Origin: Clostridiales bacterium FE2011
GTDB taxonomy: Bacteria > Bacillota > Clostridia > Christensenellales > Aristaeellaceae
Length of the DNA stretch: 64,000 bases
Direction: 5' to 3'
Assembly (NCBI GenBank): GCA_017569305.1
Contig: CP069418.1
Span: 620,001-684,000 of the forward strand
Below the pieces are notes generated by a model. The model did no database searches. It saw only the letters and a list, made by a program, of their open reading frames with translations, and was not told where the DNA came from. The position numbers were made by a program, and so were the translations under genes. How positions within the stretch are numbered: position 1 is the stretch's first letter; every line of letters begins with the position of its first letter. This document shows, one piece after another, positions 34,846 to 42,934 of this stretch.

Positions 34846-35976
34846 CCGGTCACAGTACCTTCGGTACTGTGACCGGACCGGGAACGGTTCGCCGCTTTAA
34901 ACCGCGAAAGCTGTTGCAAAGCAACTGCTTTCGTGGTTTAACTCCACGTAACGCATTGCGAGGCCAGCCCCATAGGGGCTGATTTTCCGGCTGTCTCCAA
35001 ACCGCCAGCCCCAAAGGGGCTGAAGATCCTGCTCCCAGGCAGAGGCCAGCCCCAAAGGGGCTGAAGTCCTGGCAACCGACAGACCGCCAACCCCAAAGGG
35101 GTTGACCCCATGCTACACGTTGCGAGGCCAGCCCCATAGGGGCTGATGCCCTGACTTCCGACCAATCGCCAACCCCATAGGGGTTGACCTCATGCATTAC
35201 GTTGCGAAGCCAGCCCCAAAGGGGCTGAATCCGCAAAGCACCCTTTGACCGATAAACCCTTCGGGTTTATATCATTTCGCCAAACAGCCTGCTCCGACAG
35301 ATCAGCAACCCCTTCGGGGTTGAGCTCCATGCTGCTCAAACCCACTACCAGCCCCTAAAGGGGCTGAGTTGCCTGGCAACAATGCTGTTTAAGCAAGGCG
35401 ACAATCCCCCTTTCAGGGGGATTGAACCTTGTTGCCTCAACATCAACCGCAGCCCCTTAAGGGGCTGATCATTTTGGATAAACTTTGCCCTTCATCCCCC
35501 TATCGGGGGATGAGGCTCATACGCTTTGACCTGTCGATAAAAACCGGCAACCCCTTCGGGGTTGAAGTTGGCGTTATGCCACATGAGGCCAACCCCTTCG
35601 GGGTTGAGAGTCGCATATATGCGCGGAATAGAAGGGACAGACCGCCGGATCCAGCAGTCAAACCACCGTCCAATTCCCCTTACGGGGAATTGCGGGTTGC
35701 GCACGCAGCACGCTAATAGACCGAAGCCGGACCGACCCGGCAGCTTCGGCCCATTAAAAGTACACGCGCGACCCAATATCCCCTTTAGGGGATATTGACT
35801 GAATCCTGGCACAGCTGGCATCACTGCCGGAGTCGAAAAGTTATTCACTTTTTTACGAAGTAAAAAAGTGAATAAAAAAAGGGCAAAAAAATTCTTCTCA
35901 ACACGATATAACTTTTTTACTACGTAAAAAAGTTTATCGTTGTTGTATTCCTGAAGTTTCCCCTACGGGGAAACTT
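34846..35976. repeat. Array of about 20 covarying short-loop hairpins
   Basis: Palindromes with 3-5-base loops follow one another every 40-80 bp: 34846-34876, 34899-34939, seven regular ones at 34966-35226, then 35252, 35307, 35350, 35402, 35451, 35493, 35549, 35591, 35671, 35721, 35774, 35841, 35910 and 35954. Most share a CCCC...GGGG core with loops such as AAA, ATA, TTC, TAC, TAAA or TTAA. The outer stem bases differ between copies but always pair. Two have AT-rich stems (16 bp at 35841-35875). This is selection for pairing, not for sequence. Confidence 0.85.
34962..35229. repeat. Seven hairpins at exactly 41-bp period
   Basis: 15-bp palindromes start at 34966, 35007, 35048, 35089, 35130, 35171 and 35212. 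The repeat is CCARCCCCAWAGGGGYTGA, where R and Y change together (AG/CT in five copies, AA/TT in two), so pairing is kept. The 26-bp spacers are all the same length. Spacers ending TTGCGAGG or TTGCGAAG alternate with spacers ending in CCG or TCG, giving an 82-bp double unit. Confidence 0.9.
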
Positions 35977-36115
35977 GGCGATTTGCAAAGGTCGCCGCCT
36001 TGTGGCAAGCTGTTTATGCCGCCAGAGCCAACCGGCCACGGCGGCCCGGCGAAGGCCGATCGGCCCGCCGGACACACACTCGACAGCGCCACAGAGCGCA
36101 GGAAGGAGCACACAC

Positions 36116-36856
36116 ATGAAGACCACCGCCAACACCACCGCCACCACCGCCCCGAAGGCCACCGCCGCAAAACGGCCGAAGGCCGTCCCCGTCAGCCCGG
36201 ACAATGCCGGTTGGCGCTTTGCGCCGACCACGATCACGCTCGACGGGTTCACGTTCGCTTGCTCGTACAGCGTATCCCGCAAGAGCGGCGACGTCTACGC
36301 CTTCGCGAAGATCGGCGGCACTTCGTGCCGGATCCACATCGGCACCAGCAACCCGTTGTACCACGCCGCCTTTGAGGCCGCCATGGCCAATGCGGCTGCA
36401 GAGCAGCCGAAGGCTGAGCCCAAAGCCGCCCCGGTTGCGGAGCAGCCGAAGGCTGAACCCAAGCCCGTTGCTCCGGCGAAGGCTGCGAAGCAGCCCAAGG
36501 CCGCTACCCCGGCTGCAAAGCAGCCGAAGGCTGAAGCCAAGCCCGTTGCCCCCGTGAAGGCTGCAAAGCAGCCCAAAGCCGCCCCGAAGGCCGAACCTGC
36601 AAAGCAGGTTGAGCCCGCCGGCAAAGGCTGGATCGGCACCTCCATCACGGGTAAGGGCTGGGCGATCACGTTCGACCAGGCGACCCAGCGCACGAGGGTG
36701 AGTTTCACAGGCACACCTTCTGCAAAGCAGAAGGCCGCCGTTGAGTCCGCCGGGTTCTATTTCAGCGCCGCCCTCAAGACCTGGAACAAGAAGCTCACGT
36801 GCAAGGCGTACCGCGCCGCGAAGGAGCTGGCCGCCACCCTGACCGCCCTCAAGTGA
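36116..36856 (+). CDS. Unknown protein with Ala/Pro/Lys-rich repeat linker
   Basis: A 246-residue protein. Residues 20-95 form one small domain (GWRFAPTTITLDGFTFACSY) and residues 178-246 another (GKGWAITFDQATQRTRVSF, then FYFSAALKTWNKKLT), resembling small modules seen in large plasmid and phage proteins. Between lie about 80 residues of EQPKAEPK and AAKQPKA repeats. At DNA level the linker is built of triloop hairpins (GGCTGC-AAA-GCAGCC and variants). GGAAGGAG precedes ATG 36116. It is first in the rightward operon. Function is unknown. Confidence 0.75.
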   Translation: MKTTANTTATTAPKATAAKRPKAVPVSPDNAGWRFAPTTITLDGFTFACSYSVSRKSGDVYAFAKIGGTSCRIHIGTSNPLYHAAFEAAMANAAAEQPKAEPKAAPVAEQPKAEPKPVAPAKAAKQPKAATPAAKQPKAEAKPVAPVKAAKQPKAAPKAEPAKQVEPAGKGWIGTSITGKGWAITFDQATQRTRVSFTGTPSAKQKAAVESAGFYFSAALKTWNKKLTCKAYRAAKELAATLTALK

Positions 36857-37158
36857 GGGCGGGCGGTGCTACGCAACGAAACCATTCCCGGCACATTCGC
36901 CGTTATTGGCCGCCCTCAAAAGAGGGCGGTCGCTTTTATGCGTTGGTCTTTCAGACCAACGGCCACAAATCATTTGTGCTTGCTACGCAAGCAGGAAGGA
37001 GCCGCAAATATGCGCACACAAGATATCCTCGCCCGCGTCAATGAAGCAATTGCCCTTTTCGATGACCGGTGTTCCCCGCGTGAAACGCTCGATGCCCTTC
37101 GTAACGATCTCGAAGCACAAATCCGCACCGAAATTGCCAACTCCAAAGGAGTTGGCAA
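36394..37158. repeat. Triloop hairpins inside coding sequence
   Basis: Perfect short-loop palindromes occur at 36394-36408, 36481-36495, 36510-36526, 36559-36573, 36594-36610, 36716-36734, 36846-36861, 36912-36927, 36944-36960, 36978-36992 and 37134-37158 (11-bp stem, AAA loop). They have the same design as the intergenic array but lie mostly within two genes. Confidence 0.75.
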
Positions 37159-38035
37159 CGCTGTCAAAGTGATTGAGAAAATCCTGGCCGTCACAAAGAA
37201 GGACAATCGCATGAACCTTGCCTATCCGTGGATTGACCCCCAGGGGCGTCAATGCGTCTGCAACGGGTACGTAGCATACCGGCTGAAAAATCATTTGCCC
37301 CTGCCGGAACGGCCTGACGAAGCCGGTGAGGCCATTGACCTCGACCGCATTTTCCCTGCAAGCCTTCAGGGCTGGAAACCGCTGCCTATGCCAAGCGTAA
37401 AGGAGTTACGCGAATTCATAGCGATTGAGCGCACAAAGTACACAGGACGCCGCCGGAGCAATTTTGAACCAGCTTGGGATTTTGGACCTCATGCTCCGAA
37501 CGTCAATGCACTTCTCCTGCTTGACGCCGCCACGATATTTCCGAACGCCGACACAATATTCTGGAACACCCTCATAAGGCCACTCGTAATCACATGCGAT
37601 AGCGGTGATGGTGTTATCCTGCCGCTTCGGAGCAGTGCCGACAAGATTCCGGAACCGCCTGCCAATGATGACGAGCGCAAAGCGATTGAAGCACAGGAAG
37701 CCAAAGACGAGCAGAATCGGCAGGAATCCCAGGAACGCCACCAGATCATTATGCAGGCGCATAAGGATTATGACGAAGCGATGGAAGCGGTACGCGCTGC
37801 CCTGGTTGCCAAAGCTGCCACAAAAGAGAGCCTTGACAAGGCAACGGATGAGGCCGAAAAAGCCACATTCACCGAAGCGTATTACAACGCCTGCGAAACG
37901 CTCGCTAAAGCAACGCTGCGGAAATATGCAGCACGCCTTATTTTCGAACCGCTATTTTGCATCGAACCCGAACAGTTTGAAAGTGTCGTGCGTGATCTGC
38001 ATGTACGCGAATACACAAAGCACAACGCCGCCTAA
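37010..38035 (+). CDS. Uncharacterised accessory-element protein
   Basis: A 341-residue soluble protein of unknown family. Residues 60-130 look globular (AYPWIDPQGRQCVCNGYVAY). Residues 220-300 are a charged helical, probably coiled-coil stretch (DDERKAIEAQEAKDEQNRQE). An 11-bp triloop hairpin sits inside the coding sequence at 37134-37158. I chose ATG 37010 with AAGGAG upstream; the frame is open back to 36866. Confidence 0.65.
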   Translation: MRTQDILARVNEAIALFDDRCSPRETLDALRNDLEAQIRTEIANSKGVGNAVKVIEKILAVTKKDNRMNLAYPWIDPQGRQCVCNGYVAYRLKNHLPLPERPDEAGEAIDLDRIFPASLQGWKPLPMPSVKELREFIAIERTKYTGRRRSNFEPAWDFGPHAPNVNALLLLDAATIFPNADTIFWNTLIRPLVITCDSGDGVILPLRSSADKIPEPPANDDERKAIEAQEAKDEQNRQESQERHQIIMQAHKDYDEAMEAVRAALVAKAATKESLDKATDEAEKATFTEAYYNACETLAKATLRKYAARLIFEPLFCIEPEQFESVVRDLHVREYTKHNAA

Positions 38036-38098
38036 TCAATTCAATTACCCTCCCGGCCGGGCAATAGACCGGGCACAACATTGAAGGAGGACAACACA

Positions 38099-38866
38099 AT
38101 GAACGCCAACACCACGATCACGAACATCATCCCTGGACAACTCGCAATGGACTTTGACGCCCCGGAATTATTCACAAACGCTTCCTCCCCTCTCGCCAAC
38201 GCCACGCCCGATATCGTGACATTCCGCGAAAACGCCCCTGACCTCGATGATCTGCAGGTTCTCAGTTTCATTCTCACCTTATCCGCCGCACGTTACAGGG
38301 ATCGCGTTGCCAATACGCTGCTGGACTATTTCGGCTCGCTGAAAAACGTTCTCGAAGCACGCCCCGAACAGCTGCTCACCGTGAACGGCATCGGCGTGAA
38401 AACGGCCAACCTGATTGCATCATTTATCCCCGTTATGAAGGCCTGGAAACGCCGTGATATGGATCAGCCACTCAAGATTGCCAACAGCCGTGAAGCCGAA
38501 TCATTCTGCCTGTCATTGCTCACCGGCATCCGCAACGAGCAGTTCTGGGTTGTGTGCCTGAACGCACGGTGCGAAGTGCTCGGAAAGCGCAAGATCTCCG
38601 ATGGTTCCCTGTCCGAAGTCTCCGCCTATCCGCGGATTGTCATGGAGACGGCGCTGAATTATAACGCCCACTCGATCCTTCTCACGCACAACCACCCGGG
38701 CGGAACAATGGCGCCTTCGCCGGAGGATATCAGCTCGACATTACAGCTTCAGCGCCTGCTCAACGGCGTAAGTATTCTCGTGCTCGATCACATCATTGTT
38801 GCCGGTGACCGGACATACAGCATGATCCAGCACGGCGACATTGATTATCGTGTCAAAGGCCGTTAA
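38099..38866 (+). CDS. radC: RadC-family JAB-domain protein
   Basis: A 255-residue protein. A helix-hairpin-helix region lies at about residues 70-110 (LLTVNGIGVKTANLIASF), and the MPN/JAB metal site is THNHPGGTMAPSPEDI with the His pair and distal Asp intact. RadC proteins of this kind are common in plasmids, phages and integrative elements, where their role is unsettled; DNA repair as first proposed is doubtful. AAGGAGG precedes ATG 38099. The leader and first codons are shared with the gene at 40523. Confidence 0.9.
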   Translation: MNANTTITNIIPGQLAMDFDAPELFTNASSPLANATPDIVTFRENAPDLDDLQVLSFILTLSAARYRDRVANTLLDYFGSLKNVLEARPEQLLTVNGIGVKTANLIASFIPVMKAWKRRDMDQPLKIANSREAESFCLSLLTGIRNEQFWVVCLNARCEVLGKRKISDGSLSEVSAYPRIVMETALNYNAHSILLTHNHPGGTMAPSPEDISSTLQLQRLLNGVSILVLDHIIVAGDRTYSMIQHGDIDYRVKGR

Positions 38867-38892
38867 CAACCCAAACGCGCTGAAATCATCCG

Positions 38893-38926
38893 CCCGCCCG
38901 TGGGCATAGTACGCGGGCAGAAAGGA
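38893..38926 (+). promoter_or_regulatory. 34-bp leader element, copy 1
   Basis: This element differs from 41820-41853 at one position and ends in the AAAGGA ribosome site. It contains the self-complementary GCCCGTGGGC and CCCGC/GCGGG arms, so it could fold over the ribosome site. A looser third relative lies near 43112-43142. Confidence 0.6.
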
Positions 38927-38933
38927 CTGCACC

Positions 38934-39593
38934 ATGAAGTACGGTTATCTTTACCTCCCCGGCCTTATTATTCTGCTCATTCCCTGTATCAAGGCGTTTA
39001 TTGACGCGCATAAGGAAAAGGCTGAAATGAAGCGCAAGATTGCTGCCAAAGAATCACGCGAAGCAGCACGGCGTGAAGCTATTCGCCAGCATAACGCGGA
39101 TATTGCAGCAGCAAAGGAAGCAAAGAAGGCCGCTAATGATGCAGTCCCCAAACGCAAGCCTGGCCGTCCGCGCAAAATGCAACCGCCGATAGATCATTCC
39201 GGGGATAATTCACCGGCCAGCGAACCGGCTGATGAACCGCCGGAAGCGCCGGCAGAATCTCCCATAAAGATCATCACGCGCTGCGGCAACAATGCTTTCC
39301 TTGGACAATCCGTTTCCTTCACCGGCACGTTGCCCGGCATGACACGGAGTGAAGCAATCAAAGCCGTTCAGGAAAACGGCGGCAAAGCATTTGATGCTAT
39401 GCCAGCTTCCACAACACTCCTGGTCGTGGGCAACAAGCCCGGCACACGCAAGCTGGACAAAGCTGACGAGTGGCCGTCCTGCAAAAAAATCACCCCGGAA
39501 CAATTCTTCATCATGTTGCATCAGCCATTGACTTTCGAACCTGACGATTTCGCGTCATTCCTGGGAGCATGGCTTGCAAATAACAACGCATAA
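38934..39593 (+). CDS. Membrane-anchored BRCT-domain protein
   Basis: A 219-residue protein. Residues 1-20 are a membrane helix (YLYLPGLIILLIPCI), 22-70 a charged coiled coil, about 73-82 a basic KRKPGRPRKM stretch like an AT-hook, and 120-200 a BRCT domain of the NAD-ligase/RFC1 type (GQSVSFTGTLPGMTRSEA, NGGKAFDAMPASTTLLVVG). It may bring DNA ends or a DNA site to the membrane. The combination is unusual. It is preceded by the 34-bp leader element. Confidence 0.8.
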   Translation: MKYGYLYLPGLIILLIPCIKAFIDAHKEKAEMKRKIAAKESREAARREAIRQHNADIAAAKEAKKAANDAVPKRKPGRPRKMQPPIDHSGDNSPASEPADEPPEAPAESPIKIITRCGNNAFLGQSVSFTGTLPGMTRSEAIKAVQENGGKAFDAMPASTTLLVVGNKPGTRKLDKADEWPSCKKITPEQFFIMLHQPLTFEPDDFASFLGAWLANNNA

Positions 39594-39606
39594 GGAGGAA
39601 TACACC

Positions 39607-40491
39607 ATGAAAACCAACACCACGCCTGAACCCCTGACCCTCACGCCGGAACAGTTCACAGCAATGTTCCTGCCGATCCTTCAAACACAGGACACAGACA
39701 TAACGCCCGCGGATTATTTTGTCCACAACCTCGATACCGGCAAGCTTGAACTTCACATCACGAAGCCCACCTACAAGGCCTATGATGACGAAACCAAGCA
39801 GGCCATTTGGAGGGAATTCAAATGGTCACGTGATCGTGAGTGCTGGATTGAGCGCACGATCCCCGGTTACAAAGATCCTGAATCGCTTTGGATCTTTGCC
39901 AAGCATATCGGCCTTGCTGACGGCGGCTATTTCATCACGATGTATGCCGATAGCGCGAAGGCAGAAACAAAAGCCGATCCGGATCCAGCCAAGGACGCAG
40001 CACCCATCAAGCCCACAACGCCCGTGAAAGCCACGGAAACCGAAAAACGGACTAAAACCATTTTGCCAGCCAAGGTGAACATCGACTCCGAGGAAATATG
40101 CTACGCGCTCCATGGCTCGGACAACTATGTATCGGACCGCAAAATCCGTATCGCAGCACTCTATGCTCACAATCCCACCTCATCCGATGCAAAAGCGTTC
40201 CTCAAAGAGGAACACGGCATATCCGGACACTCTCACACTCTCAAGTGCGGAGCAAGCGGCTTCGTGGACTATGACGGAAAAGGCATGAGGATCTGGATCT
40301 GTCACTCCCATGAGGAGCTTCAGCTGAGCTGGGTTTCGGTCCACTCCTACATACGCGACATGATCAATCGCGGTGAGTACCTGAACGAAAAAGAGCAGGC
40401 TCGCTATGACGAGATCAAAAAGCAGTATCACGGAAAAGCGCCCATGCCCAACGCCCGTTATGCATACCCGCCTGTCAGAAAAGGCGCGTAA
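39607..40491 (+). CDS. Unknown protein with plasmid/phage helicase-methylase-type module
   Basis: A 294-residue protein. The C-terminal 110 residues (FLKEEHGISGHSHTLKCGAS, GKGMRIW, MINRGEYLNEKEQ) look like a short module usually found at the N-terminus of giant helicase-methyltransferase proteins of mobile elements; here it stands alone. The N-terminal half is beta-rich and unassigned, with a Lys/Pro/Thr-rich linker at about 125-150. AAGGAGGAA precedes ATG 39607. Its first codons (MKTNTT) resemble other starts in the operon. Confidence 0.65.
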   Translation: MKTNTTPEPLTLTPEQFTAMFLPILQTQDTDITPADYFVHNLDTGKLELHITKPTYKAYDDETKQAIWREFKWSRDRECWIERTIPGYKDPESLWIFAKHIGLADGGYFITMYADSAKAETKADPDPAKDAAPIKPTTPVKATETEKRTKTILPAKVNIDSEEICYALHGSDNYVSDRKIRIAALYAHNPTSSDAKAFLKEEHGISGHSHTLKCGASGFVDYDGKGMRIWICHSHEELQLSWVSVHSYIRDMINRGEYLNEKEQARYDEIKKQYHGKAPMPNARYAYPPVRKGA

Positions 40492-40522
40492 ATATTCATC
40501 ACACAATAAGGAGGACAACACA

Positions 40523-41317
40523 ATGAACGCCAACACCACAATCGAAAAAGATTGGACAATCAGCATGATCGAGGCCTTATCCGAGGATGAAGCGCGCAAG
40601 ATCGCGCAAGAATCCATGCAGATCAAGGAGCATACCGTCTACTTCGTAGACTTCGGCGGCTATTTCGGTTATAGCACGCTCGTGTTCATGGATGGTATGC
40701 ATGTCTATCACGCCAATGATTACGAGCTTCACTTCCGAGGGCTGGACCCTGACCGTGAAGGTCTGAAAGCCCGGCTGATCCGTTACGCGGAAAGCAAGCT
40801 CTTTACCGAGGCTGAGATCACATCACCCGTACATAGCTATGACGAATACAAGCGCAAATCCGAGTTCCTGCACAACTATTATGGCATGCGCCGTCATCAC
40901 GTTTCGATCTTCTACGCCATCAACCCCACCAAGGAACAGCAGGCAGCCTTCAAACGGCAGACCGCCTCAATGCATTACAACCCTGTTTGCTTCGCATACT
41001 TCGATGATCCCGCCTTCATCGAGCATCACCTGGCTCTTCATATCGCGCTGGAAAAGGCGTGGCATGAATGTCAAAGCGATTTTGACGTGCTGAAGAAAGC
41101 CTTCATTAGCGAGATGTACAACCACGAATACTGCATCAACTATCAGGCGGATTATGACACGTTAAGCGCTTTCGGAAACCTTCAATTTGCGCATGACGGC
41201 ACCAAGACCGAACTGGACAATTACTTTGATCAGCTCAACTTCACCGAAACGCAGCGCAATGCATATTTAGCAGCACGTAAAGAGTACCTGAAGCAAGTAA
41301 ACGAAACGGAGGAATAA
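40523..41317 (+). CDS. Uncharacterised accessory-element protein
   Basis: A 264-residue soluble protein of unknown family, rich in aromatic residues (VYFVDFGGYFGYSTLVFMDG). AAGGAGGACAACACA and the following MNANTT codons are the same as in the radC-like gene at 38099. No catalytic motif is visible. Confidence 0.65.
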   Translation: MNANTTIEKDWTISMIEALSEDEARKIAQESMQIKEHTVYFVDFGGYFGYSTLVFMDGMHVYHANDYELHFRGLDPDREGLKARLIRYAESKLFTEAEITSPVHSYDEYKRKSEFLHNYYGMRRHHVSIFYAINPTKEQQAAFKRQTASMHYNPVCFAYFDDPAFIEHHLALHIALEKAWHECQSDFDVLKKAFISEMYNHEYCINYQADYDTLSAFGNLQFAHDGTKTELDNYFDQLNFTETQRNAYLAARKEYLKQVNETEE

Positions 41318-41321
41318 CGCC

Positions 41322-41798
41322 ATGATTAATCAGATCATCACTTCCCATAACACCGAATCCAATCAGCATGAGATTACCCCAGGTCTTACGCTGGTCAAAG
41401 ACGAGGAAAGCAGCCATAAGCCGTGCGTGAACATGTCGCCGGAAATGTTTGCTTCGCTCTATTGCGAAAGCACCGAAGTTCTCACCGCAGAGGACAAACT
41501 GATCCGTGCGCTGCGCCGCGCCACTGTCGCCAGCATGGAACATGCGGAGGACGATGACGGCGGCACCTGCAACTTTGACGCTCCCGTCCTCGATTACAAA
41601 TCCTATGGCATAACCAAAGACGCCGCGGAGCAGGCCATCACATCCCTGGGCTTTCACTGCTACGAGTGGGAGGACTGCCTTGTGATTACGGGTTTCCTCT
41701 CCGGCCAGGGAAACAGGCGTACTCAAATGGCCGAAGCTTTCAGCAAGAGCCTGGATAGCGACGGCATCCCGTCCGGCGTGTATTACCAGATGGACTGA
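41322..41798 (+). CDS. Uncharacterised small protein
   Basis: A 158-residue protein of unknown family with an acidic centre (HAEDDDGGTCNFD). It follows the preceding stop by 4 bases, with ACGGAGGAA ahead of ATG 41322, so translation is probably coupled. Confidence 0.65.
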   Translation: MINQIITSHNTESNQHEITPGLTLVKDEESSHKPCVNMSPEMFASLYCESTEVLTAEDKLIRALRRATVASMEHAEDDDGGTCNFDAPVLDYKSYGITKDAAEQAITSLGFHCYEWEDCLVITGFLSGQGNRRTQMAEAFSKSLDSDGIPSGVYYQMD

Positions 41799-41819
41799 CG
41801 GCGCCGGATCATTCCGTTG

Positions 41820-41853
41820 CCCGCCCGTGGGCATGGTACGCGGGCAGAAAGGA
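41820..41853 (+). promoter_or_regulatory. 34-bp leader element, copy 2
   Basis: 33 of 34 positions equal 38893-38926. As in copy 1, it ends in AAAGGA, here 10 bases before the next ATG. Confidence 0.6.
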
Positions 41854-41862
41854 GCATCGCCC

Positions 41863-42138
41863 ATGATCATTTGTACCGAAGCCGCACGTAAAGAGCATGC
41901 TGTCCGGTATGTCAGGGATCGAATTGACGAACTGAACCGGCAGGATCTTCGCAGCGTCTACCACAAGGATCCAGCAACCGGCATTGTCTATTACCCCAAC
42001 TGTCATCCGGATGATATGTCCAACGCGGAACAGGAAAGGCTGCACTGGCAAGCCCTGCTGTCTATCCTCACAAGCGATCTTCCCTTTGCGGCAAGCACTG
42101 ACCAACCGACCGACACAAATATGAGGAGGAATGCGTAA
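41863..42138 (+). CDS. Uncharacterised small protein
   Basis: A 91-residue charged helical protein of unknown family. It has the 34-bp leader element directly in front. Its stop codon overlaps the next start in TAATG. Confidence 0.6.
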   Translation: MIICTEAARKEHAVRYVRDRIDELNRQDLRSVYHKDPATGIVYYPNCHPDDMSNAEQERLHWQALLSILTSDLPFAASTDQPTDTNMRRNA

Positions 42139-42521
42139 TGGCATTAACATGGGATTTCAAAGAAAAATCCGGTACCGTCACCCAGGTATACAACGGTCAG
42201 GAATACACAAGCAACTTTTACGAAGGCAACGCGCTGATGATCGTCACCCATGAGTTTGTCGAAGACGGCCAGGATCTCTACACCGTGGCGTGGTTCTTCT
42301 GCGATAAGGTTCACGCAGAACGCTGCCTCGGTCTGAAAAAATGCGACGATGGCACTCAGCATAACATGTTCGACAGCAACGGACAGATAACGCATCTGAC
42401 AATCTACCGCGAGCATTGCAGACAGTGGGCATTACTCGTTGACCTGTTCACCCGTGCCTTCCCGGATGCCGTGATCGATGTACGCATGAAAGCCCCTGAC
42501 GGAAAGGAGGATGCACAATGA
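42138..42521 (+). CDS. Uncharacterised small protein
   Basis: A 127-residue protein of unknown family, beta-rich at the start (KSGTVTQVYNGQEYTSNFYE), with paired cysteines near the middle (FFCDKVHAERCLG). It overlaps both neighbours by 1-4 bases, which indicates coupled translation. Confidence 0.65.
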   Translation: MALTWDFKEKSGTVTQVYNGQEYTSNFYEGNALMIVTHEFVEDGQDLYTVAWFFCDKVHAERCLGLKKCDDGTQHNMFDSNGQITHLTIYREHCRQWALLVDLFTRAFPDAVIDVRMKAPDGKEDAQ

Positions 42522-42934
42522 CTATTTTGATCAATGACGCTGCTGATGTGAAGGATTTCCTGTGGCGCTGGCTTGGCCTTGATCGCCGCTCCATCATTTT
42601 TCACAGCATCGAAGCCGGTGATGAAAGACCGCATGTCAGCGGCGGGATCGTGGCTCGCCAGGATGATCTGCTCAACAGTGATGCTTTCGATGAACTCTGC
42701 CAGGAGCAATGTAACGCCCGTGAGATTGAGGTCTGTGACGTGATGACCTATATGGTCGGTGACGGCGAAAGCGACAGCGCGGATCCAAGCGATTGTCAGA
42801 TCCTCGTGCAGCTGTCCGAAGAGCATCCCATTGCCTTCGCAGATTTCCTCGCTGAATACGCAGATGATCTTTTCACCTTTGCGCCTAAAGGACTTGTGCC
42901 CAACCCGGCTTATGAAGGAGGTGACGAAGAATGA
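42518..42934 (+). CDS. Uncharacterised acidic protein
   Basis: A 138-residue very acidic protein of unknown family. It starts with an ATGA overlap on the previous gene and ends with one on the next. Acidic small proteins in such operons are sometimes DNA mimics, but nothing specific supports that here. Confidence 0.6.
   Translation: MTILINDAADVKDFLWRWLGLDRRSIIFHSIEAGDERPHVSGGIVARQDDLLNSDAFDELCQEQCNAREIEVCDVMTYMVGDGESDSADPSDCQILVQLSEEHPIAFADFLAEYADDLFTFAPKGLVPNPAYEGGDEE

Larger units (their letters stand above)
34714..36115. other. 1.4-kb gene-free region filled with hairpins
   Basis: There is no credible gene. The region holds an alternating purine-pyrimidine palindrome (34730-34747), the hairpin array (34846-35976) and the GC-rich leader of the next gene. 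Open frames seen here on both strands are by-products of the hairpin repeats: they read repeated Gly/Trp/Pro strings in rotating frames. Confidence 0.7.

Noticed and set aside
34962..35229. CRISPR array
   Set aside because: The 15-bp palindromes at fixed 41-bp period look CRISPR-like, but the repeats vary by paired changes, spacers share sequence and alternate in type, and no cas gene is present.
34850..35236. 128-residue minus-strand gene with repeated Pro-Leu-Trp-Gly-Trp strings
   Set aside because: It is the hairpin array read in rotating frames: the 41-bp period is not a multiple of three, and there is no ribosome site.
36866..37009. N-terminal extension of the gene at 37010
   Set aside because: The frame is open but crosses several hairpins and has no ribosome site, while ATG 37010 has AAGGAG.
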